From positions 1 to 64,000 of the forward strand of contig JBDIVL010000005.1 of NCBI GenBank assembly GCA_039794405.1: a DNA stretch of 64,000 bases, in the 5' to 3' direction. A program made the translations under genes and the position numbers. The notes below the pieces were generated by a model. The model did no database searches, had not been told where the DNA came from, and was given only the letters and a program-made list of their open reading frames with translations. Source of the stretch: JBDIVL01 sp039794405 (GTDB lineage Bacteria > Planctomycetota > Brocadiia > Brocadiales > Brocadiaceae). This document shows, piece by piece, positions 1-8,562 of this stretch (positions are counted from its first letter, which is position 1; each line of letters begins with the position of its first letter).

Positions 1-541
1 ATAGTAATTCTCTTATGAACAGTAAGAAATCTTACTTTGGAAAAAGTTCCCTTTTGAGTAACAAATCAGTTTTTTGGTCAACTTAACCGGCTAGATTTTT
101 AGGGGAAAAAGCTGGCTAGTTTATGATTTTATTTGAGACAAGGGTATCTTATAAAACACCTTTGTCCTGGAACATTTTTGTCTCATGAGACATTTTTGTC
201 CCAAAAGACTAATTTCACACACAAATAAGAGTCCAGTTAGAGTTCATAAGAGAATTACTATAACTCAATGTAAAATAAGAACCAGAATAAAGTTAGCTGC
301 TTGTGCCATTGGTATCATCCTCCTGTCACAGGCAATTATCACTTTTGGTACAAATTTTGATCAGTTATTTTTGTTTAAAGGATTCGCTAGAATTTTATAG
401 TGTTAATTTTTAAGGCCCCCCTTCTCTCCATTTTCATGAGGACAAGTTTTTAAGAGGTTTTTTCGTAGTTACTCAATATTCTTTATTCTTTTGAATTTTA
501 GGAACTAACGTAATGTTATATTATATTTACGTGAGTAAAAT
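1..541. other. Upstream non-coding region with a 14-bp palindrome
   Basis: No convincing gene is seen here. A perfect 14-bp palindrome, TGTCTCATGAGACA, lies at 179-192. It sits between two copies of CATTTTTGTC (173-182 and 191-200), with a related CCTTTGTCC just upstream. This looks like a protein-binding site or small repeat. A 71-codon open frame at 185-400 starts inside the palindrome, has no ribosome binding site and reads as low-complexity basic sequence, so it is not called. Confidence 0.4.
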
Positions 542-1510
542 ATGGATGGTTATATACCAATAACAACTAATGTAATCCGGAAAGGAATAGTCCTTGGCTT
601 TGATCTTTATTTACAGGTTTGCCTGGATAATGATAAAGTCAGCTATATTTTATATTGCAGGGCAAATAACATTGTTGAGCATGAGAAAATTGCAGAATTG
701 TTTACTCGAAGCATAAACAGGCTATATATAAAAAGGGAAGATCAAAAAAAATTCCTGGAGTATACAGAATCTGGCCTGAAGAAAATTATTAACGATAACA
801 CCGTTAGCCGCAAAGTAAAGTCACAGATCGTGTATGATGTTGCTAAGAATGTTATGGTAGATGTATTTAAGGATCCCCGTTCTGGTAAGAATATCGAGAG
901 ATCAAAAAATTGGATATCCAATATCGTTGAATTTATGATAAAGGATAAAAGTTCTTCTCTAAATTTAGTCGAAATACTCTCTTATGATTATTATACATAT
1001 ACCCACTCGGTAAATGTATCGATATTGGGGTTAGCATTCGCAAGGTATTTGAAGTTTCGAAATGACGAATTGACCATGTTGGGAACAGGATTATTACTCC
1101 ATGATGTAGGTAAGACGACGATTAGTGTTGGAATTATTAATAAAAACGGAAGATTAAATGATCATGAGTATTTAGAAATTAGGAAGCATGTGGAACAGGG
1201 TATCGAGATACTTACAAAGACAGGGGGTATTGCAGAGGAGTCATATCTTCCAATTCTGCAACATCATGAAAGATCTGATGGGAAAGGTTATCCGGGAGGA
1301 CTAAAAAATGAAGAGATTCATGCCTATGGCAAGATAGCAAAAATCGTCGACGTATACGATGCAATAACAACCAGGAGATCATACTCCGATGCGAGAAAAC
1401 CATTTCTGGCTTTAAAGATTATGAAGGAAGAAATGGCCGGGAGTTTTGATAAAAACCTTTTCAGGGAATTCATCCTGTTTCTTGGTTCAGGAATCCGGGG
1501 AGAAAAATAA
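542..1510 (+). CDS. HD-GYP domain protein, probable cyclic-di-GMP phosphodiesterase
   Basis: This 322-residue protein has an N-terminal region of about 130 residues without a recognised domain, followed by an HD-GYP domain. The domain shows the HD pair in LLLHDVGKT (about residue 186), then HHERSDGKGYPGG (about 239-251), which contains the HHE and GYP signatures. HD-GYP proteins hydrolyse cyclic di-GMP, so this is probably a cytosolic signalling enzyme lowering that messenger. No receiver domain or membrane segment is visible. It stands alone as a single gene; the next gene (pckA) is over 500 bases away. The start ATG has only a weak ribosome binding site. The substrate is inferred from the family. 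Confidence 0.88.
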   Translation: MDGYIPITTNVIRKGIVLGFDLYLQVCLDNDKVSYILYCRANNIVEHEKIAELFTRSINRLYIKREDQKKFLEYTESGLKKIINDNTVSRKVKSQIVYDVAKNVMVDVFKDPRSGKNIERSKNWISNIVEFMIKDKSSSLNLVEILSYDYYTYTHSVNVSILGLAFARYLKFRNDELTMLGTGLLLHDVGKTTISVGIINKNGRLNDHEYLEIRKHVEQGIEILTKTGGIAEESYLPILQHHERSDGKGYPGGLKNEEIHAYGKIAKIVDVYDAITTRRSYSDARKPFLALKIMKEEMAGSFDKNLFREFILFLGSGIRGEK

Positions 1511-1543
1511 GAAAAAAACACATGCCCTGTGTGGTTACTTAAC

Positions 1544-1636
1544 TCAATTTTTACGCTTGAAAAGATACTTTCCATAAAAAATAAGAAGAACAACAATTAA
1601 TGTCACCACACTGAAAATAAAATATACAAGCTCCAT
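1544..1636 (-). CDS. Possible 30-residue single-span membrane microprotein
   Basis: This short reverse-strand frame has a start ATG preceded by GAGGA at suitable distance. It encodes 30 residues: a short acidic N-terminus (MELVYF), one hydrophobic span of about 17 residues, and a basic tail ending FKRKN. That layout (one helix, positive-inside tail) fits small membrane subunits or stress peptides, but no family is recognised. It converges with the HD-GYP gene, and a small ACAC/GTGT hairpin lies between the two stops. It could be a chance frame; the combination of Shine-Dalgarno site and clean helix is the only support. Confidence 0.35.
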   Translation of the reverse strand: MELVYFIFSVVTLIVVLLIFYGKYLFKRKN

Positions 1637-2032
1637 CTTCAAATCCTCATTTTACACTATTTACATAAGGTACGCAGGGAATTGTGTATGCTTTTATCTG
1701 ATTCTATCAGTAATTTCAATGGATTCAAGATAATTTACCTGTTTAAATTTTTCTTTCCATAATCTATTTAATTTACTATAATAAGGCAACTTTGAACAGG
1801 GTTTGATGATAGATATCCTCGTGAGGCAGGGCCTAAGACCGATAAAATAAAACGTAAGCAGTCAGCTATTAGCAATCAGCCAGGAGCTGAAGGCTGACCG
1901 CTGAAGCTAATTGCTTATCTTGTACAACCCTGATTACTTCTAAAACTTGGCCCGTTGGTGAAGATAAACCGGATATAAAGTATTTAAAGGAAATCTTGCA
2001 GTATCTCTTATAGTAAAAAAGGAGTTACATTA
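1637..2032. other. Intergenic region before pckA
   Basis: No gene is seen. Around 1855-1920 there is a run of imperfect AGCTGAAGGCTGACCGCTGAAGC-like repeats (CAGCTATTAGCAATCAGCC and its near inverted form), which resembles a degenerate dispersed repeat. The pckA ribosome binding site AAGGAG lies at the right end. Confidence 0.4.
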
Positions 2033-3685
2033 ATGTTGTCAACAGCACTGCCTATAAAAGAGTTTGAGGTAATCAAGCAGATTATCGCATCCTTCAATGG
2101 GGCACCAAACGTCATGAACTCTACCGATTGGACCTTGAGGCGCAGTGCTGAACGGTTCGCCTCTTTTACAAAATTTGGTAATATCGCTGTCCATTCTACA
2201 GTCAAAAATCGCAGCGCAAAGGTAACGGTCTATATTGGAAGTGATGATGTCCGTCAAAAAACGCTCAATCCCCAACAAACTGAGATCGTAAACAATCTTT
2301 CAAAAACACTTGCTTCGGTTAAAGAATATGTTAAGCGGGCACCATTTGTAAGAATCAATCGGACTATGGGAAATAATAGCGAATTCTCGCCGAGTTGTAG
2401 TATCTTTGTCTCTATTCAAAGATCCGAGATGATCCGGCTTGCTTATATGACATGGGCAACTCTCTTTCCACATAAACCCGATAGCGAATTAAAACAATAT
2501 ATTATCTATATTCCTGAATGGCAAGAGGCAGAACGGCAAATACTGGTATTTCCCGAGATCAGTACAACAATCGTATTAGGAAGTGATTATTATGGAGAAT
2601 CGAAAAAGGGATTCCTGAGGATGGCAATGTGGAATGCCAAACAAAGAGGAATGCTTGGCCTCCATGCAGGTTCAAAAATTTTAAAGGTAAAAGGAAGTGA
2701 CGGAAGACTCAAGAGATATGGAATGCTTATTTTCGGTATGAGTGGAACCGGAAAGACTACACATACTTGCCATACCCATGGTTTAACTGATAACGATGAA
2801 GGGATTGAAATACTCCAGGATGATGTGATATTTCTCAGGAAAGACGGTTTTGCCTTTGGATCAGAACGCGGATTTTATCTAAAGACTGAAGGGTTGGACC
2901 CTATTACTCAACCGATCATTTACAAAGCAGCAACATCACGCGATGCTATTTTTGAAAATGTTATGGTTGATTATGAAGGAAACCTTTATTTTGATGATGA
3001 TACCTTAACCAGCAACGGGCGCGGGATTATGATGCGGGAGGATCTCAGCCCATACATTTCGAACGACATCAACTTACCGCCCATAGATGATATGGACGGA
3101 TTAATCATCGCTTTTATTACCCGACGCCATACGGTTGTACCGCTTGCCATCCGACTCACCTCCGAACAGGCTGCAGCGGTTTTTATGCTTGGTGAATCCA
3201 TTGAAACATCAGCAGGCGACCCAAAGCGTGCTGGAGAGTCCATTCGGGAAGTCGGCACCAATCCTTTTATCATCGGCGACAAGTCTTACGAAGGAAACTG
3301 GTTTTATGATTTTGTAAAACGACATGAGGGTAAGGTTCACTGCTATCAGTTAAATACCGGGGGACTAGGAGAAATTGTTGAAAAACATCCAGACGGTACA
3401 AAAATAGTAAAACGCAAAGTACAACGGGTGGAGATACCGGAGATGTCATCTATCATTCGTGGTATTGTACGCGGGACCAATACATGGGGTAAAGATAAAT
3501 ACTGGAATCTTGAAGTACCCACATTTGTGAATGGTATGGATTTATCTAGGTATGATATCAAAAAATTCTACAGTACCGATGATATCGTAAAACAAATTGC
3601 TGATTTGCGATGCGAGCGTGTTGAATATATACAAAAATTCAATACCCTGGACAAGTCAATTATCACGGCAGCAAAAACAATGTAG
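2033..3685 (+). CDS. pckA: Phosphoenolpyruvate carboxykinase (ATP)
   Basis: This 550-residue protein converts oxaloacetate and ATP to phosphoenolpyruvate, CO2 and ADP (gluconeogenesis, or the reverse as an anaplerotic step). The ATP-type kinase P-loop GMSGTGKTTHT lies at about residues 234-244. It is followed by EILQDDVIFL (second metal/nucleotide motif, about 261-270) and the substrate loop GSERGFYLKTEGLDP, which together separate it from the GTP-dependent family. The length matches ATP-type enzymes (about 530-550). The ATG follows AAGGAG at good spacing. It is monocistronic, with the Rrf2 regulator following after its own promoter. Confidence 0.93.
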   Translation: MLSTALPIKEFEVIKQIIASFNGAPNVMNSTDWTLRRSAERFASFTKFGNIAVHSTVKNRSAKVTVYIGSDDVRQKTLNPQQTEIVNNLSKTLASVKEYVKRAPFVRINRTMGNNSEFSPSCSIFVSIQRSEMIRLAYMTWATLFPHKPDSELKQYIIYIPEWQEAERQILVFPEISTTIVLGSDYYGESKKGFLRMAMWNAKQRGMLGLHAGSKILKVKGSDGRLKRYGMLIFGMSGTGKTTHTCHTHGLTDNDEGIEILQDDVIFLRKDGFAFGSERGFYLKTEGLDPITQPIIYKAATSRDAIFENVMVDYEGNLYFDDDTLTSNGRGIMMREDLSPYISNDINLPPIDDMDGLIIAFITRRHTVVPLAIRLTSEQAAAVFMLGESIETSAGDPKRAGESIREVGTNPFIIGDKSYEGNWFYDFVKRHEGKVHCYQLNTGGLGEIVEKHPDGTKIVKRKVQRVEIPEMSSIIRGIVRGTNTWGKDKYWNLEVPTFVNGMDLSRYDIKKFYSTDDIVKQIADLRCERVEYIQKFNTLDKSIITAAKTM

Positions 3686-3696
3686 GGCAAAATGAT

Positions 3697-3740
3697 TTGA
3701 CATTTCATAGTTTTTTATTAAAATGTCTAGTAATTTGATA
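3697..3740 (+). promoter_or_regulatory. Promoter and putative operator of the Rrf2 regulator gene
   Basis: A -35 box TTGACA (3697-3702) is separated by 16 bases from a -10 box TAAAAT (3719-3724). Immediately downstream, TCTAGTAATTTGATA (3726-3740) resembles the clean palindrome found before the ABC importer (4244-4260): both share AATGTCTA-2-AAT-1-TG-1-TA. Its position over the predicted transcription start suggests autorepression by the Rrf2 protein. Confidence 0.5.
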
Positions 3741-3767
3741 TAAATTGTTTTTGAGCATTCAATATTT

Positions 3768-4226
3768 ATGAAACTCTCAAAGAAAAGTGACTATGCCCTT
3801 CGTGCGATGATTTATCTTTCGATGAATTATCAGAGGGGAACCGTGCAGATCAAAGAAATTTCAACAAAAGAGAGAATACCACAAAAATTTCTTGAAAACA
3901 TACTTCTTACATTAAGGAAAGTAGGGATACTCAATAGTAAAATGGGACTTAAGGGTGGCTACGAATTGGCCAGATCCCCCGATTTAATCACCTTAGGCCA
4001 GGTGATTCGAGCACTTGATGGAGCGCTAGCCCCGGTAGACTGCGTTAGCCAAATATCATATAAGCCATGCGCAGAAGAAGTAACCTGTGTAATACGAAGT
4101 GTAATGATGGACGTTCGAAATGCTATAACAGATGTATTAGATACAATGACCTTTGCAGATATGTGTAAACGTGCCAAAGATTCATTAGAAAAAAAAGGAA
4201 CTAATGCATTGACTTATTCAATATAA
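3768..4226 (+). CDS. Rrf2-family transcriptional regulator, probable Fe-S sensor
   Basis: This 152-residue protein starts with the typical Rrf2 winged-helix signature MKLSKKSDYALRAMIYLS and contains the wing GLKGGYELAR. Three cysteines (PVDCVS, KPCAEE, VTCVIR; about residues 92-106) are spaced as in IscR/NsrR-type members that carry an iron-sulfur cluster. It is therefore probably a redox, iron-sulfur, NO or sulfur-supply sensor, not a CymR-type partner without a cluster. It lies directly upstream of an ABC importer for a sulfonate- or nitrate-like solute, with palindromic sites in front of both units, so it most likely controls that importer and itself. The ligand is not known from sequence. 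Confidence 0.88.
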   Translation: MKLSKKSDYALRAMIYLSMNYQRGTVQIKEISTKERIPQKFLENILLTLRKVGILNSKMGLKGGYELARSPDLITLGQVIRALDGALAPVDCVSQISYKPCAEEVTCVIRSVMMDVRNAITDVLDTMTFADMCKRAKDSLEKKGTNALTYSI

Positions 4227-4243
4227 TAATTTTTGAACAAATG

Positions 4244-4260
4244 TCTACCAATATGGTAGA
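4244..4260. promoter_or_regulatory. Putative Rrf2 operator upstream of the ABC importer
   Basis: TCTACCA-ATA-TGGTAGA is a perfect palindrome with 7-bp arms. It lies between the Rrf2 stop and the importer start codon, downstream of a TATAAT at 4222-4227. A diverged copy overlaps the regulator's own promoter. Binding by the adjacent Rrf2 protein is inference. Confidence 0.55.
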
Positions 4261-4292
4261 TTTAGTAAATTTTTGTTAAAGGCTGTAAAAAG

Positions 4293-5387
4293 GTGAAGAT
4301 ACTAAGATCCTGGGGTGCTCTTCTACTCCTGTCCTTTTTTATTATTAATAGTAGTGCGTGCTCAAAGAAAACCAACAATACCTCAATAATCCGTGTAGGA
4401 TATTTCCCGAATATCGCTCATGCACAGGCAGTTATTGGAATACCTAAGGGAATTTTTGCATCATATTTGGGACCGGATATTACGATAAAATCAACGATTT
4501 TCAATGCGGGACCATCTATTATTGAGGCAGTGTTTTCTGAGGATATAGATATTGCCTATATTGGTCCAAGTCCTGCGATAAACGGATATGTAAGATCAGG
4601 TGGTAAAGCATTAAAAATAATTTCTGGCGTGTCAAGTGGTGGATCATTATTTATTGTGAGGCCGGATTCCAATATTAAAAAGACTAGACATCTTTCTGGA
4701 AAGAGAATCGCAACACCACAACTGGGAAATACCCAAGACGTTGCTCTCCGGGCGTATATCAGAAGATACGGTTTGAAACCGAAAGAAAGAGGCGGGACAG
4801 TTAACATCCTCCCTCTGCGTAATCCTGACATTCTAAACCTTTTTATGAGAAAACAAATTGATGGAGCGTGGGTACCAGAACCATGGGCAACGAGACTCCT
4901 GAAACAGGCTGGAGGAGAGATATTTCTCGACGAAAGAACTTTATGGGAAAATGGGCAGTTTTGCTCAACACTTATGATTGTTGGAACAAATTTTCTGAAA
5001 AAACACCCTGACTTAGTCAGACAATGGTTATCAGCCCATATTGAAATAACCCGTTGGATTAATCAGCATCCTGAAGAAGCAAAGATTGCTGTTCGTGATC
5101 AGATAAAAGCTATTTCGGGAATAGATATTCCAAAAGAAATCATTAATGATGCTTTTTTACGGCTAGAAATTACCTACGACCCTATTGTTTCATCATTGTA
5201 TTCTTACGCACAAAAGGCATACAATACGGGCTTTTTGGGTAATGAAATCCCTGACTTATCGGAAATGATCGACTTGAGCCTATTGAATGATAGCCTCAAA
5301 GAAAAATCATTACCACGTATACGTAAAAAGGAAAACAACTTAAGATTGCTTGGAGGCAGTAAACGTGTCAGAAAGCATAGGAATTGA
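4293..5387 (+). CDS. ABC transporter substrate-binding lipoprotein (SsuA/TauA/NrtA-like)
   Basis: This 364-residue exported solute-binding protein starts at GTG. The N-terminus is a lipoprotein signal with lipobox SSAC (cysteine at about 23), so it is anchored at the outer face of the membrane. The fold family is shown by IRVGYFPNIAHAQAVIG near the start, the TPQLGNTQDVALR segment and GAWVPEPWA, all typical of periplasmic binding proteins for aliphatic sulfonates, taurine, nitrate or thiamine precursors. It is the first gene of a three-gene importer operon and overlaps the ATPase start. The basic, low-complexity C-terminal tail (about 30 residues) is not part of the binding domain. The ligand cannot be decided; the Rrf2 neighbour would fit sulfur or nitrogen compounds. 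Confidence 0.85.
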   Translation: MKILRSWGALLLLSFFIINSSACSKKTNNTSIIRVGYFPNIAHAQAVIGIPKGIFASYLGPDITIKSTIFNAGPSIIEAVFSEDIDIAYIGPSPAINGYVRSGGKALKIISGVSSGGSLFIVRPDSNIKKTRHLSGKRIATPQLGNTQDVALRAYIRRYGLKPKERGGTVNILPLRNPDILNLFMRKQIDGAWVPEPWATRLLKQAGGEIFLDERTLWENGQFCSTLMIVGTNFLKKHPDLVRQWLSAHIEITRWINQHPEEAKIAVRDQIKAISGIDIPKEIINDAFLRLEITYDPIVSSLYSYAQKAYNTGFLGNEIPDLSEMIDLSLLNDSLKEKSLPRIRKKENNLRLLGGSKRVRKHRN

Positions 5388-6288
5388 AGAACTCGTAAAT
5401 CTCGATTATGTAAAAGTTAACAGAAAACCACAAGCACTTCCAAAATTACGCGTTCAGCATATATCGAAATCGTTTCAGTCAAAAACGGGAAGTGTTTCTG
5501 TGTTGGAAGATATAAACCTTGAAATACAACAAGGGGAATTTGTATGTATTGTCGGCCCCTCCGGGTGTGGGAAGACGACCCTTTTAAATATTGTTGCAGG
5601 GCTGGAGAAGGCTGACACAGGGGAATTATGGACCAACGACCATAAGATTAACGGTGCAGGCACCGATCGGGTTGTAATCTTTCAGGAGGCAGCCCTCTTT
5701 CCATGGCTGAATGTAATAAAGAATGTTGAGTTCGGATTAAAACTAAAGGGAGTAAATGGTACTCAGAGACGAAACACAGCACTCGAATATCTGAAAATGG
5801 TACACCTGACAAAATTTCAGAATGCCCATATCCATGAACTGTCCGGTGGAATGAAACAGCGCGTAGCATTGGCGAGGGGATTGGCAATGAATCCGGAAAT
5901 GCTCCTGATGGATGAGCCATTCTCGGCATTAGACGCCCAAACAAGATGGATACTCCACTTTGAATTACAAAATATATGGCTGAAGACAAAAAAGACTGTT
6001 TTATTCATCACCCATAATATTCGTGAGGCTGTGTGTCTGGCAGACCGGATAATAATCCTGTCTACTTCACCAGGCAGAATCAAAAAGGAGTTTTTCGTTG
6101 ATCTCCCAAGACCGCGTGATGATAACGATGTAAACGTAGCGGAATACTCTACAAGAATCATGAAGGAACTAAGGGCAGAGATCAATAAGGTTGTGCAGTG
6201 TGAAATGGATGCAGATTCGTGCGTAGAATGCGACATACGATGCACATCAGAAGGGACTGCAAAAACAGATATTGGGGGAGGAATCTGA
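5365..6288 (+). CDS. ABC transporter ATP-binding protein (SsuB/TauB/NrtD-like)
   Basis: This is the ATPase of the importer. Walker A is GPSGCGKTT, the Q-loop is VIFQEAALFPW, the signature is ELSGGMKQR, Walker B is LLMDEPFSALD and the switch histidine lies in FITHNIREA. The GTG at 5365 is preferred because GGAGG sits 8 bases upstream; a TTG at 5350 in the same frame would add five residues. It overlaps the binding-protein gene by 23 bp, implying translational coupling. The C-terminal tail is cysteine-rich (CEMDADSCVECDIRC), unusual for this family and possibly a small metal or redox site; no function is claimed for it. Confidence 0.9.
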   Translation: MSESIGIEELVNLDYVKVNRKPQALPKLRVQHISKSFQSKTGSVSVLEDINLEIQQGEFVCIVGPSGCGKTTLLNIVAGLEKADTGELWTNDHKINGAGTDRVVIFQEAALFPWLNVIKNVEFGLKLKGVNGTQRRNTALEYLKMVHLTKFQNAHIHELSGGMKQRVALARGLAMNPEMLLMDEPFSALDAQTRWILHFELQNIWLKTKKTVLFITHNIREAVCLADRIIILSTSPGRIKKEFFVDLPRPRDDNDVNVAEYSTRIMKELRAEINKVVQCEMDADSCVECDIRCTSEGTAKTDIGGGI

Positions 6289-6291
6289 GAA

Positions 6292-7050
6292 ATGCAAAGT
6301 ATCTTGAAAAGGACAATATTCTTTATGCTCCTTATCGGATTCTGGGAGCTATTGTTTGTTTTGGGAATATGGCCGGAATATGTTCTCCCCTCCCCTGTAT
6401 CAGTTTACAAGACACTCATTCGAGGATTCCAGGACCATACATTTCTCATTGGAATAGCAATTAGCATGAAGAGGATTGCCATCGGATACGGAATATCTAT
6501 TGTTATTGGTATCCTCTTGGGTCTGCTCATCGCCCGAATGAAAATTTTTGAGGAAACGCTTGGTTCTCTGATTTCAGGATTACAAACGTTACCAACTATT
6601 TGTTGGCTGCCGCTTGCATTACTTTGGTTTGGCTTAAACGACAGGGCCATCATATTTTTGGTCATTATGGGAGCCGTCCTTTCTATTACTGTTGCAACTG
6701 ACATAGGGGTAAAAAGCGTACCCCCCCTCTATATTCGTGCAGCAAGAACCATGGGAGCAAGAGGATGGAAATTGTATTTAGAAGTAATAATCCCCGCTGC
6801 CCTTCCACACATCATCACAGGAATGAAACAAGGCTGGTCATTCGCCTGGCGTTCATTGATGGCAGGTGAATTATTAATTGTATGTCTAGGACTCGGACAT
6901 CTCTTAATGATCGGACGGGAACTAAACGATATGAGTCAAGTAATTGCCGTAATGATTGTAATTGTGATCATCGGTATCTTAGTCGATCGGCTATTTTTTG
7001 TTAAAATAGAAAAACACATACGTGAACGTTGGGGGCTCGTTAAGGCTTAA
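6292..7050 (+). CDS. ABC transporter permease (SsuC/TauC/NrtB-like)
   Basis: This 252-residue inner-membrane permease has about six hydrophobic spans. The family EAA-type loop is visible as ARTMGARGWKLYLEVIIPAALPHIITG, which docks on the ATPase. The WELLFVLGIWPEYVLPSP start is typical of sulfonate/nitrate permeases. It follows the ATPase by three bases and completes the importer: binding lipoprotein, ATPase, permease. No second permease is present, so it probably acts as a homodimer. The ribosome binding site is GGGGGAGGA. Confidence 0.9.
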   Translation: MQSILKRTIFFMLLIGFWELLFVLGIWPEYVLPSPVSVYKTLIRGFQDHTFLIGIAISMKRIAIGYGISIVIGILLGLLIARMKIFEETLGSLISGLQTLPTICWLPLALLWFGLNDRAIIFLVIMGAVLSITVATDIGVKSVPPLYIRAARTMGARGWKLYLEVIIPAALPHIITGMKQGWSFAWRSLMAGELLIVCLGLGHLLMIGRELNDMSQVIAVMIVIVIIGILVDRLFFVKIEKHIRERWGLVKA

Positions 7051-7052
7051 AA

Positions 7053-7244
7053 TCACATATCGATCTCAACGGGCAGTTCCATATTTTGCATTGAAGCTTG
7101 CACTAAAGCCTCCCGGTCGATTTCATCTTCCGGCTGTTTGATTCGACCTGCTTCTCTTTCGATAAATTGTACACCTTCGGCCTTATATTTCTTCTTTAAA
7201 GATTCGCACTTTGGACAATCCGTGGCTGTATAAATGTACTTCAT
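7053..7244 (-). CDS. Small glutaredoxin-like protein
   Basis: This 63-residue protein begins MKYIYTATDCPKCESLKKKY, giving a thioredoxin-fold CPKC redox pair at residues 10-13 just after the first strand, as in glutaredoxins. It is shorter than a full glutaredoxin (about 80) and lacks a clear cis-proline TVP motif, so it may be a minimal or divergent form. AGGAGG sits just upstream of the ATG. It converges with the importer operon: its stop is 3 bases from the permease stop. A thiol-disulfide or metal-handling role is inferred from the motif only. Confidence 0.65.
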   Translation of the reverse strand: MKYIYTATDCPKCESLKKKYKAEGVQFIEREAGRIKQPEDEIDREALVQASMQNMELPVEIDM

Positions 7245-7452
7245 GTAGACCTCCTAAAATATGGTAAAGGATAATGAAATTCTCATTCTGATAATGAGCA
7301 AACCATTCTACTAAAAGGAACAATTCTTTCAAGAAGAATTTTTCCACCATCCTTTTAACATAACCTTAAGATAAGTAAATTCTTGGGATAATTATTTGAC
7401 TGAACAAGTTGTATATGTTATATTTCCATAAAAATCTGGAAAGGTATATGAT

Positions 7453-7725
7453 ATGAGACTTATTGGATTATTAATTGCTGCGGCAGTGGCTATTTGGGTA
7501 TACATTGACGCAAAAAACAGGGGATATAAGACCCCGGCAGCAGTAGGATGGATGTTGGGTGTGTTTTTGTTAATGATTGTCTGCTTACCACTTTATCTGT
7601 TTGTAAGAACAAGACAGACGAAACAGGTAGAAATCTTGACTCCATGCAAATATTGTGGAAAATATTATGAGGGGAAACCCCTGTATTGTCCCAATTGCGG
7701 ACACAAAATAGGTGGATATTCCTAA
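7453..7725 (+). CDS. Small membrane protein with C-terminal zinc ribbon
   Basis: This 90-residue protein has two hydrophobic segments (about residues 2-18 and 31-51) separated by a short basic loop, then a zinc-ribbon formed by CKYCGK and CPNCG (four cysteines) at the C-terminus. Such proteins are common and mostly uncharacterised; the ribbon is predicted to face the cytoplasm. It stands alone between the glutaredoxin-like gene and yqeY. The AAGG ribosome binding site (7440-7443) is weak. No specific function can be assigned. Confidence 0.65.
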   Translation: MRLIGLLIAAAVAIWVYIDAKNRGYKTPAAVGWMLGVFLLMIVCLPLYLFVRTRQTKQVEILTPCKYCGKYYEGKPLYCPNCGHKIGGYS

Positions 7726-7871
7726 CACAATTGTAGCCGCAACCAAAAGAAAGATGAAGTAGGCAAAAATATGATACATTTTTCATTGCCAACCGCATAC
7801 TGCCTATAGTTATTAAAAAACTTACAAGAAAAAAGTTTTATAACGTAATACCCTATAAAGAGGAATAATGT

Positions 7872-8321
7872 ATGAATTTGAAGGAACGGATAACCGAAGA
7901 TTTAAAAACTGCCATGAAGACACAAAACAAACTGAGAACCTCAGTTTTACGCATGATGCTCGCCGATATCAAAATTGCAGATACATCCGGTAAGCCAAAA
8001 GATCAAATTGATTATACCGAAGTCGTTCGAGGGTATTATAAAAAATTGAAGAAAACCTGTGAAGAATATGAAAGACTGCAATTACCGGAAAAAGTGAAAG
8101 AATTGGATAAAGAAGTCGCAATTGTTGAAGAATATCTGCCGAAACAGTTATCAGATAATGAAATAAAAAAAATCGTCGAAGAAACTATCGAAGCAAACAA
8201 ATTTACTTCAAAAGAGATGGGATCAGCAATGAAACTTATTATGAACAAATATGGAAGCACCGTAGACGGAAAAAAGGTTCAAGCGTTTTTAAAGGAAAAA
8301 CTTGAAGCTAAAAATCCTTAG
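7872..8321 (+). CDS. yqeY: GatB/YqeY domain-containing protein
   Basis: This 149-residue soluble protein matches the YqeY family along its full length: N-terminal MNLKERITEDLKTAMKTQNKLRTSVLRMM, central VAIVEEYLPKQL and C-terminal KEMGSAMKLIM...VDGKKVQAFLKEKL. YqeY resembles the tRNA-binding tail domain of GatB, the amidotransferase subunit that converts Glu-tRNA(Gln) to Gln-tRNA(Gln). Stand-alone copies are thought to have tRNA-related roles, but the reaction is not established. AGAGGA precedes the ATG (7872) by nine bases. It is a single gene. Confidence 0.88.
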   Translation: MNLKERITEDLKTAMKTQNKLRTSVLRMMLADIKIADTSGKPKDQIDYTEVVRGYYKKLKKTCEEYERLQLPEKVKELDKEVAIVEEYLPKQLSDNEIKKIVEETIEANKFTSKEMGSAMKLIMNKYGSTVDGKKVQAFLKEKLEAKNP

Positions 8322-8562
8322 CAAGGCAGAACCTCAAACCGATACAAAGAAATTGAACCCATAAACACACAGATTTTGCACTATAAAATCCCACGGATTA
8401 TTGAAATTTTTGTCTATAGAATCATATGTAGTCTGTAGTTCCAGTAATTTCTTCTAAAACTTGATTCATTTATAAAGATAAATCGCAGAGAATGCATTTA
8501 ACAAACTCCATGATACATTTCAACTAAACAACAAGAGAAAATTCTTGTTTTTCCGTGAGATT

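Noticed and set aside
173..187. Sigma-54-type promoter at TGGAACATTTTTGTC
   Set aside because: The -12 element reads TGTC where TTGC is needed, so the match is poor and no convincing gene follows closely.
185..400. 71-codon forward frame near the window start
   Set aside because: No ribosome binding site, starts inside a palindrome, and the protein has no recognisable pattern or domain; probably chance.
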